Notes: generated by a model from the letters alone, not told the origin. 64,000 nt of DNA from Adiantum capillus-veneris (GCA_014529385.2 CM043971.1:94155840-94219839); one strand, 5' to 3'. Shown: positions 35,586 to 47,970, numbered from the stretch's first letter. Program-made: numbers and translations.

Positions 35586-35690
35586 TGGCGACGCAGATAG
35601 CGACAGTCTTAGCGATGCTTGCAGGCTATCTATAGCGACGCTGCAGAGCCTTATATAGCGACACTGATAGCGACACCCGAGAGTAAAAAT
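35586..35690. repeat. Left subterminal repeats of the CACTA element
   Basis: Several copies of AGCGACA or AGCGACGC at about 10-40 bp spacing, including TATAGCGACACTGATAGCGA. Such clusters bind the TnpA-type protein in En/Spm elements. Confidence 0.6.
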
Positions 35691-36130
35691 TTTTGGTGGA
35701 ATGGCATTCACCCATCAACCATATTGAATGTTCCAATAATAGTGTAAACCTAAATGAATCCAAGATAAGCTCAGATTCACCTTTGAAAGAAAGTGCAAGC
35801 TTAGATATAGACCCAAAGTAGTCACCCACAAGACAATATAACCATTAACTCCATCATCCATAGTATTGTTTGTAGAATAAAGATACAAAAATTACAAAAG
35901 TAAATTGATGAAAGTAAATCAATAACAATTGTACACATCATAGGCAAAATCACTTGATTGTTAAACTTTGCAAATGTAATTAGTTACAACACCATTGTCA
36001 CTAGTCAAAAAATATACATAGTTTTTCAATAGTTACAAAAAGACGTATACACGTCATCTCATGATACATATGCTATGACAAAAGGAAACTAATGCTATCT
36101 AGCTACTAGCTATGACTAAACTGACGTCGT

Positions 36131-37326
36131 CTAATCAGACGTCTCATCGCATCCAAGTGGCATATTTATCGGATTCTGTAAAAAAAAAAAACAATAAGAC
36201 AACTTTCTGTAAGTATAAACATATAATTTACAAAACAATACAACAAATAGAAAAGAGTAAACCCTAATACTAACCATGCCGCCGCGAGAACTCAGAATGT
36301 CCATCGGGGCGTTTAAGCCCTTCCTGCCTGCGTACTCATGCTCGTACGGTATGGGGTCATGTCCTGTCACATCGACCACTGCCAAAACATACAAAGAATT
36401 CATTATGTTAGAATTTAAAAACCCCTAAATCCTAAACTATCAGACCTAAAGAGCAATGCAAAAACACTTACAAAATCGGCCTCAAATGATGCCCACCCGC
36501 TGCTCCCCAAGTGGTGCGAGCTCCCTGCCTCTACTCGCGCTTTGACTGCCTCCTTTTGTTGCTTCCACTTGTCAGAATTCTCGTGTCCTGCTTTCTTCGC
36601 ATTCTTCCAATCTTCTTTGGCCATCCAATCTGGTCTATTTTACCCATTCTTTATTGATTTTTGCACTTCAGAACGCTTGTGCTTGCAGTATTCGCGCATT
36701 CAAACCTTCATCAGGTCTTCATTGAAACGGTCATCCCGTGTTGAAACGGGAAACTCGTCATGCAACATGTTGATGACTTTGTCTTTTAAATCACTTGGTA
36801 CTTTAATCTAGGTGTTTAGTATGTAGTGTCTAAACACCTAAGAGCAAAGACCGCGCATGCGCAAGATCACCTTCTTGATGTCATCATCCATGATGATGCC
36901 GTCCTTGAAGTCGACGGAGTAAGGCAAGCCCTCTCGCTGGTGACGTGTGAACCTGGGTGTCTCGGCAGGGGTCTCTAGTAGCGTGCCGATGGGGGTACGG
37001 ACGTCAGGTGTCTCCACCGGATTCTGGGCCCCAAAGCGAGGAGTGTCGACTGGGGTGGCTCTCGGAGGAGTAGGTAGTGGTGTGTAGCTGCTAGGAACAG
37101 TCGCCAGCCGCGCAAAACTTGGCGTGGATGGCGATGCCGTGGTTGGTGTGGGGGAGGGCAAAGAAGGGAAGGGTAAAGAGCCTCGTCGAACATGAGGCGG
37201 TGTGGAGGCATTGGCGGCGGCATCCCCACAATAACTGCCGCCACCACCACTAGAGCATCGGTGCCTAGAGGAGTGTGAAGATCGTCTCATCGACACCAAA
37301 GCTTCAGAGCACGCTGAATGCTCCAA
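36131..37326 (-). pseudogene. CACTA second ORF (TnpA / Transposase_24-like), interrupted
   Basis: The minus-strand frame 37326-36838 starts with a serine-rich stretch followed by a proline/threonine-rich region (ETPAETPRF, TPVDTPRF) and ends GIIMDDDIKKVILRMRG. Further down, broken reading continues with KVPSDLKDKVINMLHDEF (about 36800-36750), REYCKHKRSE, then WKNAKKAGHENSDKWKQQKE and SSHHLGSSGW (36624-36415), and a last piece with PYEHEYAGRKG. The order of acidic, WK..R and H..GS motifs is what I expect from the plant En/Spm accessory protein family. Possible introns or frameshifts lie near 36625-36840 and 36405-36475. The protein would bind the subterminal repeats and assist excision. Confidence 0.55.
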
Positions 37327-37508
37327 AACAGAAGAGACGGTGAAGGAGTAGGAACGCGTGATGGTGCTCTAGAGCGATGATGCTCCTCGTACCACCTCCT
37401 CTGCTGGGGTGACAAAGAAGAAAGAAACTCATCATCATCCATACCTGCATTAAATACACGAACATTTAATCTTAGTATTGAATGAATGGAGAAGAAGAAA
37501 ACATGGAC

Positions 37509-37512
<4 letters not shown>

Positions 37513-37600
<88 letters not shown>
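37513..37600. repeat. (GA)44 microsatellite
   Basis: About 88 bp of pure AG/GA inside the CACTA element. Confidence 0.97.
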
Positions 37601-37604
<4 letters not shown>

Positions 37605-37660
37605 CTCATATAGGGGGAGGGATTCCTATGTAGAGTTGAAGTTCTTGTGAATTTATAAAA

Positions 37661-37920
37661 GCACTGCGCTCCAGGTGCGATGGAGATTGAAGCTGCAATC
37701 GCGAAGGTGATCCCTCTCTGCTCATAGATGTTGCTTGCCCTACCACTAGATCTAGTTGATCGGGTGAAAGAGACGCTAAGAAGTAGTAGTACTGCTTCTT
37801 AGCGTCTCTTTCACCCGATCAACTAGATCTAGCGGTGGGACGAGCAACATCTATGAGCAAAGACGGATCACTTCCTTCGCGATTGCAACTTTAGTCTCCA
37901 TCGCACTCGGAGCACAGTCC
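37661..37920. repeat. Long inverted repeat (arms about 125 bp)
   Basis: The left arm begins GCACTGCGCTCCAGGTGCGA and the right arm ends TCGCACTCGGAGCACAGTCC. The arms are reverse complements with few mismatches and meet around a short TAGTAGTACT loop near 37786-37795. A transcript of either strand would fold into a hairpin of about 125 base pairs. Confidence 0.9.
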
Positions 37921-39190
37921 TCGTCGTCCTTGCTTGTGAGAACATACCTAGAGCATACGTACCTGGAGTGGATGCAAAGACCATTAAATACAATGACACT
38001 GTGAAGGATTGGGAGGCTAGCCTCTACAACACCTCAAACCAACACCAAGAAAAGAGGATGAAGAGTATAGCTCTCACAAGATAATATGGGCTGATCTTCT
38101 CTCACAAATTTTGACAGCCTCACTCGCACTCGGCCTCGACTAGCTTCGACTAGCTTCCCTCTACACCGCTACAACTCCCACTATACTTGGATGCACCAAA
38201 GGAAGCAAGGGAACCAAGAAAACCAAAGTACAAAAGCAAAGAAAAACAATGGAAATCTCTGCACTTTTCCTCATAAAACCAAGAGCTTCACTTCTTTTCA
38301 AACGCCCTTCCATGTGCTAGTAGAGACTCCATAGGCGCTCTCATATATACACATAGCTTGACCAAAACCCATTCAAATCAAGCTCACTTTGAAAACCCAC
38401 AAAGTTCAGAAAAAAAACTCAAAAAAAGTGATGGAAAACTTGGGGAAAACCTTGCCCTTTTGCGTATGTACAAGCAAGGAATTGCAGCGCATAGTCTACC
38501 CTCGACTAGCTGCACCAAAGGGAACAACACACAACATGGCTGCCATACCTCAAACCAAGATGAACAGACGTCAATATGCAGAGATAAGCACCCACTTTCA
38601 TCAGAACATTGAGGAGAGACACACTCTTAACTCACCACACCAGCCTCTCGCAAGGCAAGAGTGGCATCTCTACACCAAAACCCCCACCCTTCACCGTAGG
38701 CTGCAGCAACACATAGTTTCTTCTTCACAGCTGAATATCCCTCTTCACTCACGACCCCAAGATGATAAAAGTCCAGTTTTTTTTCATATTTTTAAAGCAC
38801 TTTCTCACACTTTGAAGTCTCGACACTTCTATGTACAAAAACAGCAAAACTATGTACCCCGCACAACTGGCCCGCATGCGTAGAGACAACTGGCACACAC
38901 CGCCTTTGTACACTTTGTACAAGCATTCTTTATTTACATATAAGTCCCCCAAAAGCATTAAAAAACATATCTCAAAGACTTTTTAGTGGTCCGCACCATT
39001 TCGCCAAAACACGTCACAACGTAATGACGCATATAGATAGGAATGGACAAAAAGTCATGTGAATACAATATATATTATAAAATGGAGAAAAATTGTTCAA
39101 ATACAATATTTAAGGCTTTAATAGGTCTCTCTTTCATCATCGCATAGCTCAACATAGCTTCCTATATCTATATAGAGCTCTCCATTTAGA
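37921..39190. other. Unassigned segment inside the CACTA element
   Basis: No conserved coding signal was seen. A plus-strand frame at 38389-38883 (164 residues) and others have no recognisable motif. The segment may be intron, 3' UTR of the transposase, or a secondary insertion. Confidence 0.4.
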
Positions 39191-39192
39191 CA

Positions 39193-42100
39193 TTATATGT
39201 CTTCCGTTTCATTTTGTAGATCCTCTATATGCACCTCATAGAGAGTAGCAGCTTGATGCGTCTGGAACCACCTCAGCGGCTTCTGACTGAGCATCTTCTC
39301 CGATCTCCTCCATTGATGCCACTGTGATTGGCACATGATAGCCCTCATACGTCGTGTACTACGAGGGGCTACCTCTATGATGTACCACCAGTTTGATGCA
39401 GACTGTGTAGGATGAAATATCACCTGCCAGAGCCACATAACATACATGAGAGCTTCCAAGCATATAAATTCTAAAATAGGATGTTAACTATTTACATACT
39501 TACTTGTTCCCAATGCTCGTGTAATACAAAAGTGTCTCTTAGGTCAGTCCATTTCTTAGTTGAATCCACCTCAAGGAAACCAGACTCTCCTCTATGCACA
39601 GTAGCATTGCGACCCTCCATGATTATTGAACCATTGCACGTCGAACAAGTCGACAAAAAATCCTCTACAATTGATCCTCAAAATCTCTTGTAGCGTGCCA
39701 AAGTAAGTGAGTTCCGCCACCACAGGATCTGCATCAGAGGACCGTCGTCGACTACACTGTTCAAATTTTGCCACGATTCCACAATCTTGAGTAAAATGCT
39801 TTTTGTTGATCCGTTCCACCCTAAAATGTCGACCTTTACACCATGCTGCTGTGTATGACTTATACTACAACCAACAAAGATTATGAGTGACCATTCAAAC
39901 ATCTAAAAAGTCACTAGTCATACATTGCAAACTTACCTTGGTCGCGCAACCCCGAGAGTACTCCCACTCCTCCTTAGTCACTTCTTCACCGCACTGTTAC
40001 CCGCTTTTCAATTGGTTGTGCAACCATCTTAAGCTCATGAATGTTGGTAGGCTCTCCAGACCCGCCAGATAATGCATCGGTGGTCGTCTTCCCCGTCTCC
40101 ACTAGATTCATGCCCTTTGTCGCTCTTGCTTTGCATCCTCATATTGTGAAATCCACTTTTGCATCACTGGATTGTGAAGCATGCAAAAGAGGTTGATTTT
40201 AGCCTCTAGATCTTCCATCATCTTCTTCTCAACACCGAGATTGCACATGACAATCTTAGATATGCGCTCATCATCTGTAGTTCGCCATAGAATGTCCCAG
40301 GCTTTATCAAATCCATCTAGCCACTCTCCAATGTAAACTAGGGACTCTGATATCAGCCAACTTTTTGCCATGCTACCCTCCGGACGTGCCTTCTGACGCA
40401 CATATCCCTTGAGCATTTTCATGAAACGTTCTAAAAAGAACATCCATCTGGAATGTATTGTGCCAGCTATTTCCACCTCATCAACTATGTGAACAAGAAG
40501 ATGCACCTGAATGGTTAGCATGGTAGTAGGAAAGTGTTTCTCAAACATGCACACAACCTCCACAACGTTTAGTTTGGAGAATGGTATGGAGCCTACGTTG
40601 ATCTCCTTTTGTGAGATCCATTGCACCAACTTCGCAAGTTTGTAGATTGTGTTACGGACATCAAGAGACAAACATCCCTCAATGTCCATTGGCAAAATAA
40701 ACTGCAAAATACGTGCAACAATGATATTAAAGTCCACACACGAATTTGTTACACAATTTCCACTATGATATATTCCACTTCAAACATACCTGACACATTT
40801 TATGCCACTCGTGTGACATCAAACCAGAGCTTTCCTTCTTTAGTAAAACACATTCAGAGCGAGTGTATTACGCCAGTGAGGGTTCGCACAGATCGAATGG
40901 TCTCTTTTACTTTGCGTTCTTGGGATTGTGTGAAAATCCATGGTGCTTTAGGGAGTTTTATCGATCCATCGGATGTTGTCTGCGGCCAATATTGCTCCAT
41001 ATGATCCACATTTCTAATGTCACCTAGGCTCCCAAAGTATCTTTCTTGCCAGTCAGATGGTCTCATAGTAGATTACCCACATTCTTGAGTATGTGCATTG
41101 GATCGAGCAAGTGATTGATCATGATTTGAGGCCAATATGGTAACTCATACCATAGAGAGAGTCTCTTCATCCCTGGGGGCAAACCATCATCACACATCTC
41201 CTTCTACTCTAACCATGCTTGTGCAGACATCCTCGGTGGCTCTCTTCCCAAAAATCCGTCACGTAACACATGATTATCTAGAAGATACGCTTGATAACCT
41301 TCATAGATTTGCTTCTTCAATAAGGGCGCTCAACGTGCATTTAGTCTAGGTCCACATGTGACACATGCTCTGTATCTGCTTGTTTGAATCCCTGCATGTA
41401 TACACATGATAATAGATAAGCTTGAGAAAAACCAAGATTTACAGCATTTGAGTTTGAGTGTAAATCACCTGAGCATTCTGTTAGTCCGGGATAGTCATGC
41501 ATGGTCCACATTAGAATGCCTCTGATCAAAGCATTCCGTCGACTTGTGTGTCGGCTCATATCCACCACTTCTATGCCAATCCACAATTGTTGTAGCTCTT
41601 CCAATAGTGGACAAAGATACACATCCATATTCTTCACTTTATACCGCCCCGACACAATCAAGCTTAGATAGGTGTGCCCCTTCTTCATAATCAACCACAG
41701 GGGAATGTTGTAGTTGACGATGACAATGGGCCATACACTGTAAGATGTTGATCTTTGACCGAATGGATTTATGCCATCCATAGCCAGGCCTAAGCGCAAA
41801 TTTTGAGCTTCCATGCCAAAATCTGACCATGTTTCGTCTGTATGTTTCCAGGCTATGCAATCTGTAGGAATCCGTAACACACCATCCGAAGATTTATTGT
41901 CCTCATGCCATGATGCTAGGGTGGCCATGGACTTATATTTGAAGAAATGCTTGATGCAAGGAAGCAAAGGAAATATTGCAAAACTTTTTGTGGAATTTTT
42001 GTTCTGTGCAGATCTACTCAATATCTCTCGAAATCACATTTTAGATACTTCTCCATGTCTATGTATTCCCCTCTGAAAAGAATGCAGTCATTAGGACAAG

Positions 42101-42585
42101 CGTGGATCGAATTGTAATCCATCCCCAAGTTTTGCAAGATCTTTCTTCCTTCCTCTCTGGAATGTGGCATTATATTATCAGCTGGTAGTATGTGCTCTTT
42201 GATCAATCTACACAACGAAAAAAATGCGGTACACTTGTGTAAGTAATCTATCAGATCATTATACATATAGAGTTTTTTAGTAAAGAAAACACATTGTAAT
42301 AGATCACCTGAAAAGCGTTGTGATGCTGGTGTCACTCCATCTAAACTTTGGTTGCATGTTGAGAAGAACCAGGAGCGCCTTCAATTTAGACACACGTGCT
42401 CCATCATACAATGGTGTATAGGCTTCACTTTTCATATCATCATAGATAAGCCTTTCTAAATCCATCATCGTCTCGATCATTTCATCTATCTTAGGCTCAA
42501 ATATTACCTCGTTGGGAATGTGGTCTGCATGATCATCCCTCGAGCTGTGAGAGGCTACATCTTGTGGCCTCACATAAGGTCGCAT
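39193..42585 (-). pseudogene. CACTA TNP2-type transposase, decayed
   Basis: Read 5' to 3' on the minus strand: an N-terminal piece with FEPKIDEMIETMMDLERL (42585-42304) ending at a plausible donor; then LIKEHILPADN.MPHSREEGRKILQNLGMDYN and HACPNDCILFRGEY (to 42018); a stop and frameshift; IPQKVLQYF, WHEDNKSSDGVLRIPTDC, LAMDGINPFG and PLWL (41341-42021) with WTMHDYPGL; ELPYW and HLLDPMHILKNV (about 41150-41080); GSIKLPKAPWIF (41066-40854); a DUF4218-like segment with LVHIVDEVEIAGTIHSRWMFFLERFMKML (40737-40108, quoted in part); and a DUF4216-like segment with GTLQEILRINCRGFFVDLFD (39819-39592) and a C-terminal piece NWWYIIEVAPRS. The D in AMDG and the D in DPMH probably belong to the catalytic core. 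It would cut at the CACTA ends. Multiple stops make this copy inactive. Confidence 0.85.
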
Positions 42586-42868
42586 CCGTAGAGAGGAAGA
42601 GAGGGATCACCGTTCGTCTAACTCTAATTTTTTTACCGTAATACAGAAGGTAGGCTCTAATATAAAAACTCAATCCAAAATCTAATCTTAAATGTAACCT
42701 AATTGAACATGTGGTGATTCGTGGCTAGTTGAATATGGTTAGTGTATGAGTTAATAGGTGTTAGATTCTGATGGGAATATACATATTGTTATGTAATTAG
42801 CGTTTTCTCTTTGGGCAAAGCGCGCCTTCATTGACATGCACTAAAATCTAACCTAAATTTAAAAAAAG

Positions 42869-43310
42869 CTAGTCTATCGAACATAAATCTAGATCTATCT
42901 AATCTAATCTTAAACTCAAAATAAATCTAAATCTAATCTAATCTTAAATCTAACCTAAACCTAAATGTAATCTAACTTAATCTAGCTAATCTTAAATCTA
43001 ACCTAAACCTAAAAGCTATTTCATCGAACATAAATCTAGATCCATCCAATCTAATCTTAAACTCAAAATAAACCTAAATCTAATCTAGTCTTAAATCTAA
43101 CCTAAACCTAAATGTAATTTAACTTAATGTAGTTAATCTTAAATCTAACCTAAGCCTAAAAGCTATTCAATCGAACATAAATCTAGATCTAATCTAATCT
43201 TAAACTCAAAATAAACCTAAATCTAACTTAATTTTAAATCTAACCTAAACCTAAATTTAATCTAGTTAATTTTAAATCTTGTCTTAATCTTAAATCTAAA
43301 TCTCATTTAA
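42869..43310. repeat. About 146-bp AT-rich minisatellite
   Basis: Three consecutive units start AGCTA.T..ATCGAACATAAATCTAGATC at about 42869, 43014 and 43160 and contain TAACCTAAACCTAAA blocks. More degenerate copies trail to about 43500. The CCTAAA blocks look telomere-like but are not the plant CCCTAAA repeat. Confidence 0.8.
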
Positions 43311-43503
43311 TATTAAACTCAACATAAACCTAAATCTAATCTAATCTTAAATCCTAAACCTAAATGTAATCTAACTTAAATCTAACATAGCTAGCTAATC
43401 TTTAATACTTTCCTAATTTTAAATCTAACCTAATATTAATCTAACGTAAATCTAAATCTAACCTAATTTTAAACTCAACATAAACATAAATCTTAATGTA
43501 ATC

Positions 43504-43703
43504 TAACTTAACCTAATCTCTCTCTCTTTGTTTTCTCCCCTTACCTCTCTCTTTTGTTTTCTCCCCCTCTCTCTCTTTGGTTTTTTATTCTCTCTCTCTT
43601 TCTCTTTGTTTTCTCCTCTCTCTCTCTCTCTCATTGTGTGTGTGTATGCATTCTTTGTTTATGCATGTGTGTGTGTGTGTGTGTGTGTTTTATTTATGCA
43701 TGT

Positions 43704-43746
<43 letters not shown>

Positions 43747-43979
43747 GACACAATGTGTGTGTGTGTGTGTATGTGCGAGAGAGAGGGAGAGAGAGAGAAA
43801 GAGGGGAAGGGAACATGAGAGAGAGGAGAGGGAAGGAGCATACCTGGATCTCCTTCCTCTCCTCGTGTATGTGTGTGTGTGTGTGTATGTGAGAGAGAGA
43901 GGGAGAGAGAGAGAAAGAGGGGAAGGGAACATGAGAGAGAGGAGAGGGAAGGAGCATACCTGGCTCTCCTTCCTCTCCT

Positions 43980-44017
<38 letters not shown>

Positions 44018-44050
44018 GGGGGGGGGGGGAAAGAAAGAGAGAGAGAGAGA
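43504..44050. repeat. CT/GT/GA microsatellites with a 117-bp tandem unit
   Basis: Alternating (CT)n, (GT)n and (GA)n tracts. A unit containing GCATACCTGG and the GT/GA run is repeated at about 43838 and 43954 (period about 116-117 bp). A G run of 10 lies near 44020. Confidence 0.85.
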
Positions 44051-44084
44051 GGGAGAGCGTAGGTTACCTCTTTGCTTGAGCGCT

Positions 44085-44113
44085 GAAAACTCAGATCTGA
44101 GATCTGAGTTTTC
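44085..44113. repeat. 29-nt palindrome near the CACTA end
   Basis: GAAAACTCAGATCT and its reverse complement flank a central G. Flanking GAGCG and CGCTC extend the hairpin imperfectly to about 44078-44122. Confidence 0.9.
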
Positions 44114-44149
44114 AACCGCTCTCGATTTATTTTATACGCTTGTCGGTGT

Positions 44150-44264
44150 CGTTATCAGCGTCGCTATGTAACAAACAAAATAGCGACACTGATAGAGACA
44201 CCGGGGATTTTTACTTTGAGCGTCGCACTGCGAGTGTCGCTAATATGAAGTATGTCTTGTAGTG
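44150..44264. repeat. Right subterminal repeats and terminal inverted repeat of the CACTA element
   Basis: AGCGACAC-type motifs at 44150-44245, then TCTTGTAGTG at 44255-44264, which is CACTACAAGA on the element strand. The next three bases (ATA) are the expected place for the 3-bp target duplication. Confidence 0.8.
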
Positions 44265-44539
44265 ATAACGACTACAACACATTATCTTTTTGGTATAGTT
44301 ATCTGCAAAATAACTTCTTATGTGTTATGATACTGGTTTATATGGTCAAAAACTACGTGAAATTGGTTTCATTTCTCAAGTAACATGATGTACTATGTAC
44401 TACTGAGTATTTATGACAAGTGGATTAATGGTAAGATATCTAGCCAATAGCAAATTGCTACTACTGAGAGATGACATATTCACATTTTCGAGTTTATTGT
44501 GTCAGTTTAAGGGCATGAATAGGAAAAGTGAGCTTTAGG

Positions 44540-45370
44540 GACCTTTAAATAATTACATTTTGACCTTAATCCTCCTGCGAGGGTCTCTCCACATGAGATG
44601 GCTTAACTTTCTGATTTTGTTTTAAATTTATTCAAAATACAGAGGAGATGCTACCAAGATTTTGAAGTTCTAAGTAAAGCATTAGTTTCTTGTCCACTAG
44701 GACATATAGGTAGATGATAATTGGCAAATATTTTCACATGGGGGACATTTTCTTTTTGGGTATACATGTTGATAGTTGTGAAAAAATATATTATTTTTTG
44801 GTCAAGTGGCTTCTACCCTTGAGTATGAATAGTTTAGAGGATGATTGTTCTTCAAGGAAATCCTCAAGAATGTTCTTACATTATAATTTTAAAGGATAAG
44901 ATGCTATCCAAGGTAAGGGATAGTAGTTACTCCACAGGTTTAGACATTTTTCTCGGATTTTTATAGGATGATTGGCATTGAATACGCTAAAAAATAATAA
45001 GTACTTGATTATTTAAAGTTACCAATTTAGTTTAAAAGCCTCAATCCTCCTGTGAGGGTCTCCAAAGAGATGGCACTGTGGTTGTTTTTGATAATTTCTT
45101 TGAATTACAAACAAGATGCTGTCCAATTTTTGCAAAGAAGGCTACTTCTTGATTCTGATGATACATTAAAAGTATGTTTACTTTGGTATATGGTGATAAT
45201 AAATGATAGTCCGTAGGTCTAATTCTATAGGTGTGACGTGGATAGCAACTGGACCAGTTTTGACACCTATAATATGCACAAGCATAGAAAACTCTCACTG
45301 AATGCTTTTGTATGGATGCAGGTAACAATTGGATTCTTCTCCTCGTAGGATTAGTGGAGGTTTGTCTCTA
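44540..45370. repeat. Diverged repeat family R, two copies
   Basis: Copies begin near 44569 (CCTCCTGCGAGGGTCTC) and 45047 (CCTCCTGTGAGGGTCTCC). Each is followed by GAGATGGC and, about 70 bp later, a GA(T/C)GCT block such as AAACAAGATGCTGTCC. The 45216-45360 part (GGTGTGACGTGGATAGCAAC, TTTTGTATGGATGCAGGTAA) recurs at 54198-54330. No coding content was recognised. Confidence 0.65.
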
Positions 45371-45635
45371 GGGACTGGATATCTTAAAAATGGATCACAA
45401 CAATAGCAATACTTGGAGAAATTAAGGAAGATCGACATCAAACATTTTTTCATTCAACAGTATTTCTAGCTAATGTAATCTATTAACATATACAATTGAC
45501 ATGGTGGTATATACATGTAGCTTATCTTTTAGTATAATTTCAATATCCTTGTCCATATGTCAAGCCTAGTCTACTCCATTGTATGGTTCGATAGTTTGTG
45601 TAATCAAACTATTGTTAGGTTTTTCATTTCAAACA

Positions 45636-45690
<55 letters not shown>

Positions 45691-45770
45691 ACTTATCTAG
45701 TTGACAATTCTTTGACTAACCCTTGGCTGACTTCTTCCCTCTTTGGTAATCTCATTCTCACTATATGGTT

Positions 45771-45855
<85 letters not shown>

Positions 45856-46855
45856 TTAAACATGAAAATCCTTCAAAATTTGCCCCACACTGCATAAAAA
45901 TATCTTATGGGCTGAGGATTTTCTCAATTGCTTGGCAATATACCTTTTTTATTATTTGGCCTTATCTCAAGCTTAAGGAGATTCCTTTTGTCTATCTCTT
46001 TGTACCTTTTTCTGTGCTCATGCCTCGGAGCTAGCTTTTTATCTACTCGTTCGTGAGATACAATCCATACTAACCCACCTGGATTTTCCATATGAGCTTC
46101 TTGGATGATCGGGTGCATACTAGGATACTCCCAAGGTCCACTTGGTAATATATGATGATCTACTAACCTATAACTAGATTTACGAGGGGAATACTTGCAC
46201 TACAGTGTAATCTGCAAGAGCTCCCGTTTTCTTGTTCTCTTTGGCACTTACCACTTTATTGAGCAGTACTTCATTCGGTACATACGGACCTTTATCAAAT
46301 TGGGCACGTTATCTCACTGACGTGATCAGTACCTTGGATCATACAAATTTGTTTTTTGTCTCCATCCACTTAATCCTCTAACCATGTTATGCTCATTGGT
46401 GGTCTTTAATGAACTCCATGTGAGTATGTTACTCTCTCTAATACAACCTACTCTTTCTATTTTGGAGACGAAGTGACATACCTATACTTAGAGGCCCCTA
46501 TATTTAGAGGCTGTCTCAAATTGACGTTATCTTGGGGCACATATGTTCCCCTCTCATTTGCTCGCCCTTTGCGTTATCCCTCTATATAGGCTCTCAACAT
46601 AAGAACTCAGGAGCTCTCCCTACATGTCGCAAGTTGTGATTTTCTCAATCTCCTCTCTGCGTCCTGCGTTCTCTGCATGCTCAAGATCTCATAATCTCTT
46701 TCTGTTGGTGTGGTTTCTACACGCTCAAGATTGTTTCATCACATGCTTAGGGATCTCATAATTATTCCACCTTGTGCGTTCTCTACATGCTCAGAGATCT
46801 CATAATATCCTTCTGTTGATGTATTTTCTCCACGCTCAAGCTTGTTTCATGCATG

Positions 46856-46911
<56 letters not shown>

Positions 46912-47778
46912 ACAAGCATACACACACATAGTCTTGCCGATGTTTCCCTTGTAGCGTATTCATTATCGACAACCCTTCAAAGTCACCACTGTGGTTGGCC
47001 TATTTACATGTATTGTAGGACACTTTAGCAAACAAAGACACACATACATGGTGTACGCAAGGGTGATGCCGTTCCAACATTGGTGAAATCATCACACACA
47101 CATAGGGAGTACCTTCGAGTCAAAAGCTATAGCAATCTATACATCGAGAATGGGCTGGATACTAGACCTACAAGCAGGTAGGTGCTCATGCACCTACTTA
47201 GAAGATAACTGTGACATACTTAGAAGAATCTGAACATGATCATATCAGTAATTTGTTCGGTTTTTCTTTGAACTATTTTCTCAAACAACAGGCTTGACCT
47301 AACAAATTAAAAACAAGTATTTATGTGTATGAAATCTTTAATTTTTTGGCATAAAGAGCATTTTGTGATTGCTGAGTGCAGTATTTGGATTCAGAGATTG
47401 TAATATTGGTTGTGGGATGGCAGATTCATGATGGTACATATGTCCTAATGGTTTGTCTATAAAAATAGAGCTTTGCTTGCAAGCATGGTTTAAAATACAT
47501 ATCGCCCTAAAATGGCATGACATAGATGAACAAAGTCAAGGATAATTGAGACCGTTAATATGTAACACACTTATTGTTCTATTGTTGGAAGTTGACCTGG
47601 CTGTGATAAAGTTATCTAACATAAAATGATGAATATGAAGGATAATGTAGGTGGAGAACTTTACAAGTTTACCTTTCGATCTAGACTTGATGGATGATAC
47701 TTGGGAAGAGTCTTCTTGAAGTACGATGCATGTTGATACACGGGATAATTGATGGTTGTGTTATTGTAGCCTCAAACC
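45371..47778. other. Unassigned intergenic sequence with CA microsatellites
   Basis: (CA)n tracts at 45638-45688, 45774-45854 and 46857-46909. A 110-bp tandem duplication at about 46666-46857 has units starting GCGTTCTCTGCATGCTCA and GCGTTCTCTACATGCTCA. No gene seen. Confidence 0.6.
46666..46857. repeat. 110-bp tandem duplication
   Basis: Units at 46666 and 46776 share TGCTCA.GATCTCATAAT and CACGCTCAAG.TTGTTTCAT, with about 10 percent divergence by eye. Confidence 0.75.
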
Positions 47779-47970
47779 TGAAGGAGTACGAGCGGAAGTG
47801 CGATGCGAGAGAGAGTGAGAGAAGAAGAGCACGACGATATGGTGAACTCGCTCTACTGTAATGTGTAGAGCATAGTGAGTTCTTATTAGGTTTTTACAAA
47901 AGAATATGTGTACATACCTGGCGGCCCGCCCACTTACCTGGGCGACCACATTGGGCTTTATACCCCAACA
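47779..47970 (-). repeat. Copia-2 3' LTR
   Basis: Starts TGAAGGAGTACGAGCGGAAG and ends CCCCAACA on the plus strand. It is followed by ACCTCCCACT, the complement of the polypurine tract. Confidence 0.94.

Larger units (their letters stand above)
35586..44264 (-). mobile_element. CACTA (En/Spm-type) DNA transposon, decayed
   Basis: The right end is 44264, where the minus strand starts CACTACAAGA, the canonical CACTA terminal inverted repeat. Both ends carry clustered subterminal motifs of the type AGCGACAC/GCGACGC (35586-35690 and 44150-44240), and a shared GAGTAAAAAT-like block sits in inverted orientation at both ends. Inside, on the minus strand, are a TNP2-type transposase with DUF4216 and DUF4218-like parts and a second ORF, the usual two-gene CACTA layout. 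No intact CACTA terminus was found on the left, so the left boundary is an estimate. The element moves by cut and paste when supplied with transposase. Confidence 0.82.

Noticed and set aside
35817-35845. CACCCACAAGACA as the left CACTA terminus
   Set aside because: It lies inside the left subterminal repeats and differs from CACTACAAGA, so it is not a convincing end.
38389-38883. 164-residue plus-strand frame inside the CACTA element
   Set aside because: Opposite to the transposase strand, no motif, low-complexity start.
42869-43500. Interstitial telomere repeat
   Set aside because: The unit is CCTAAA within a longer 146-bp repeat and not the plant CCCTAAA array.
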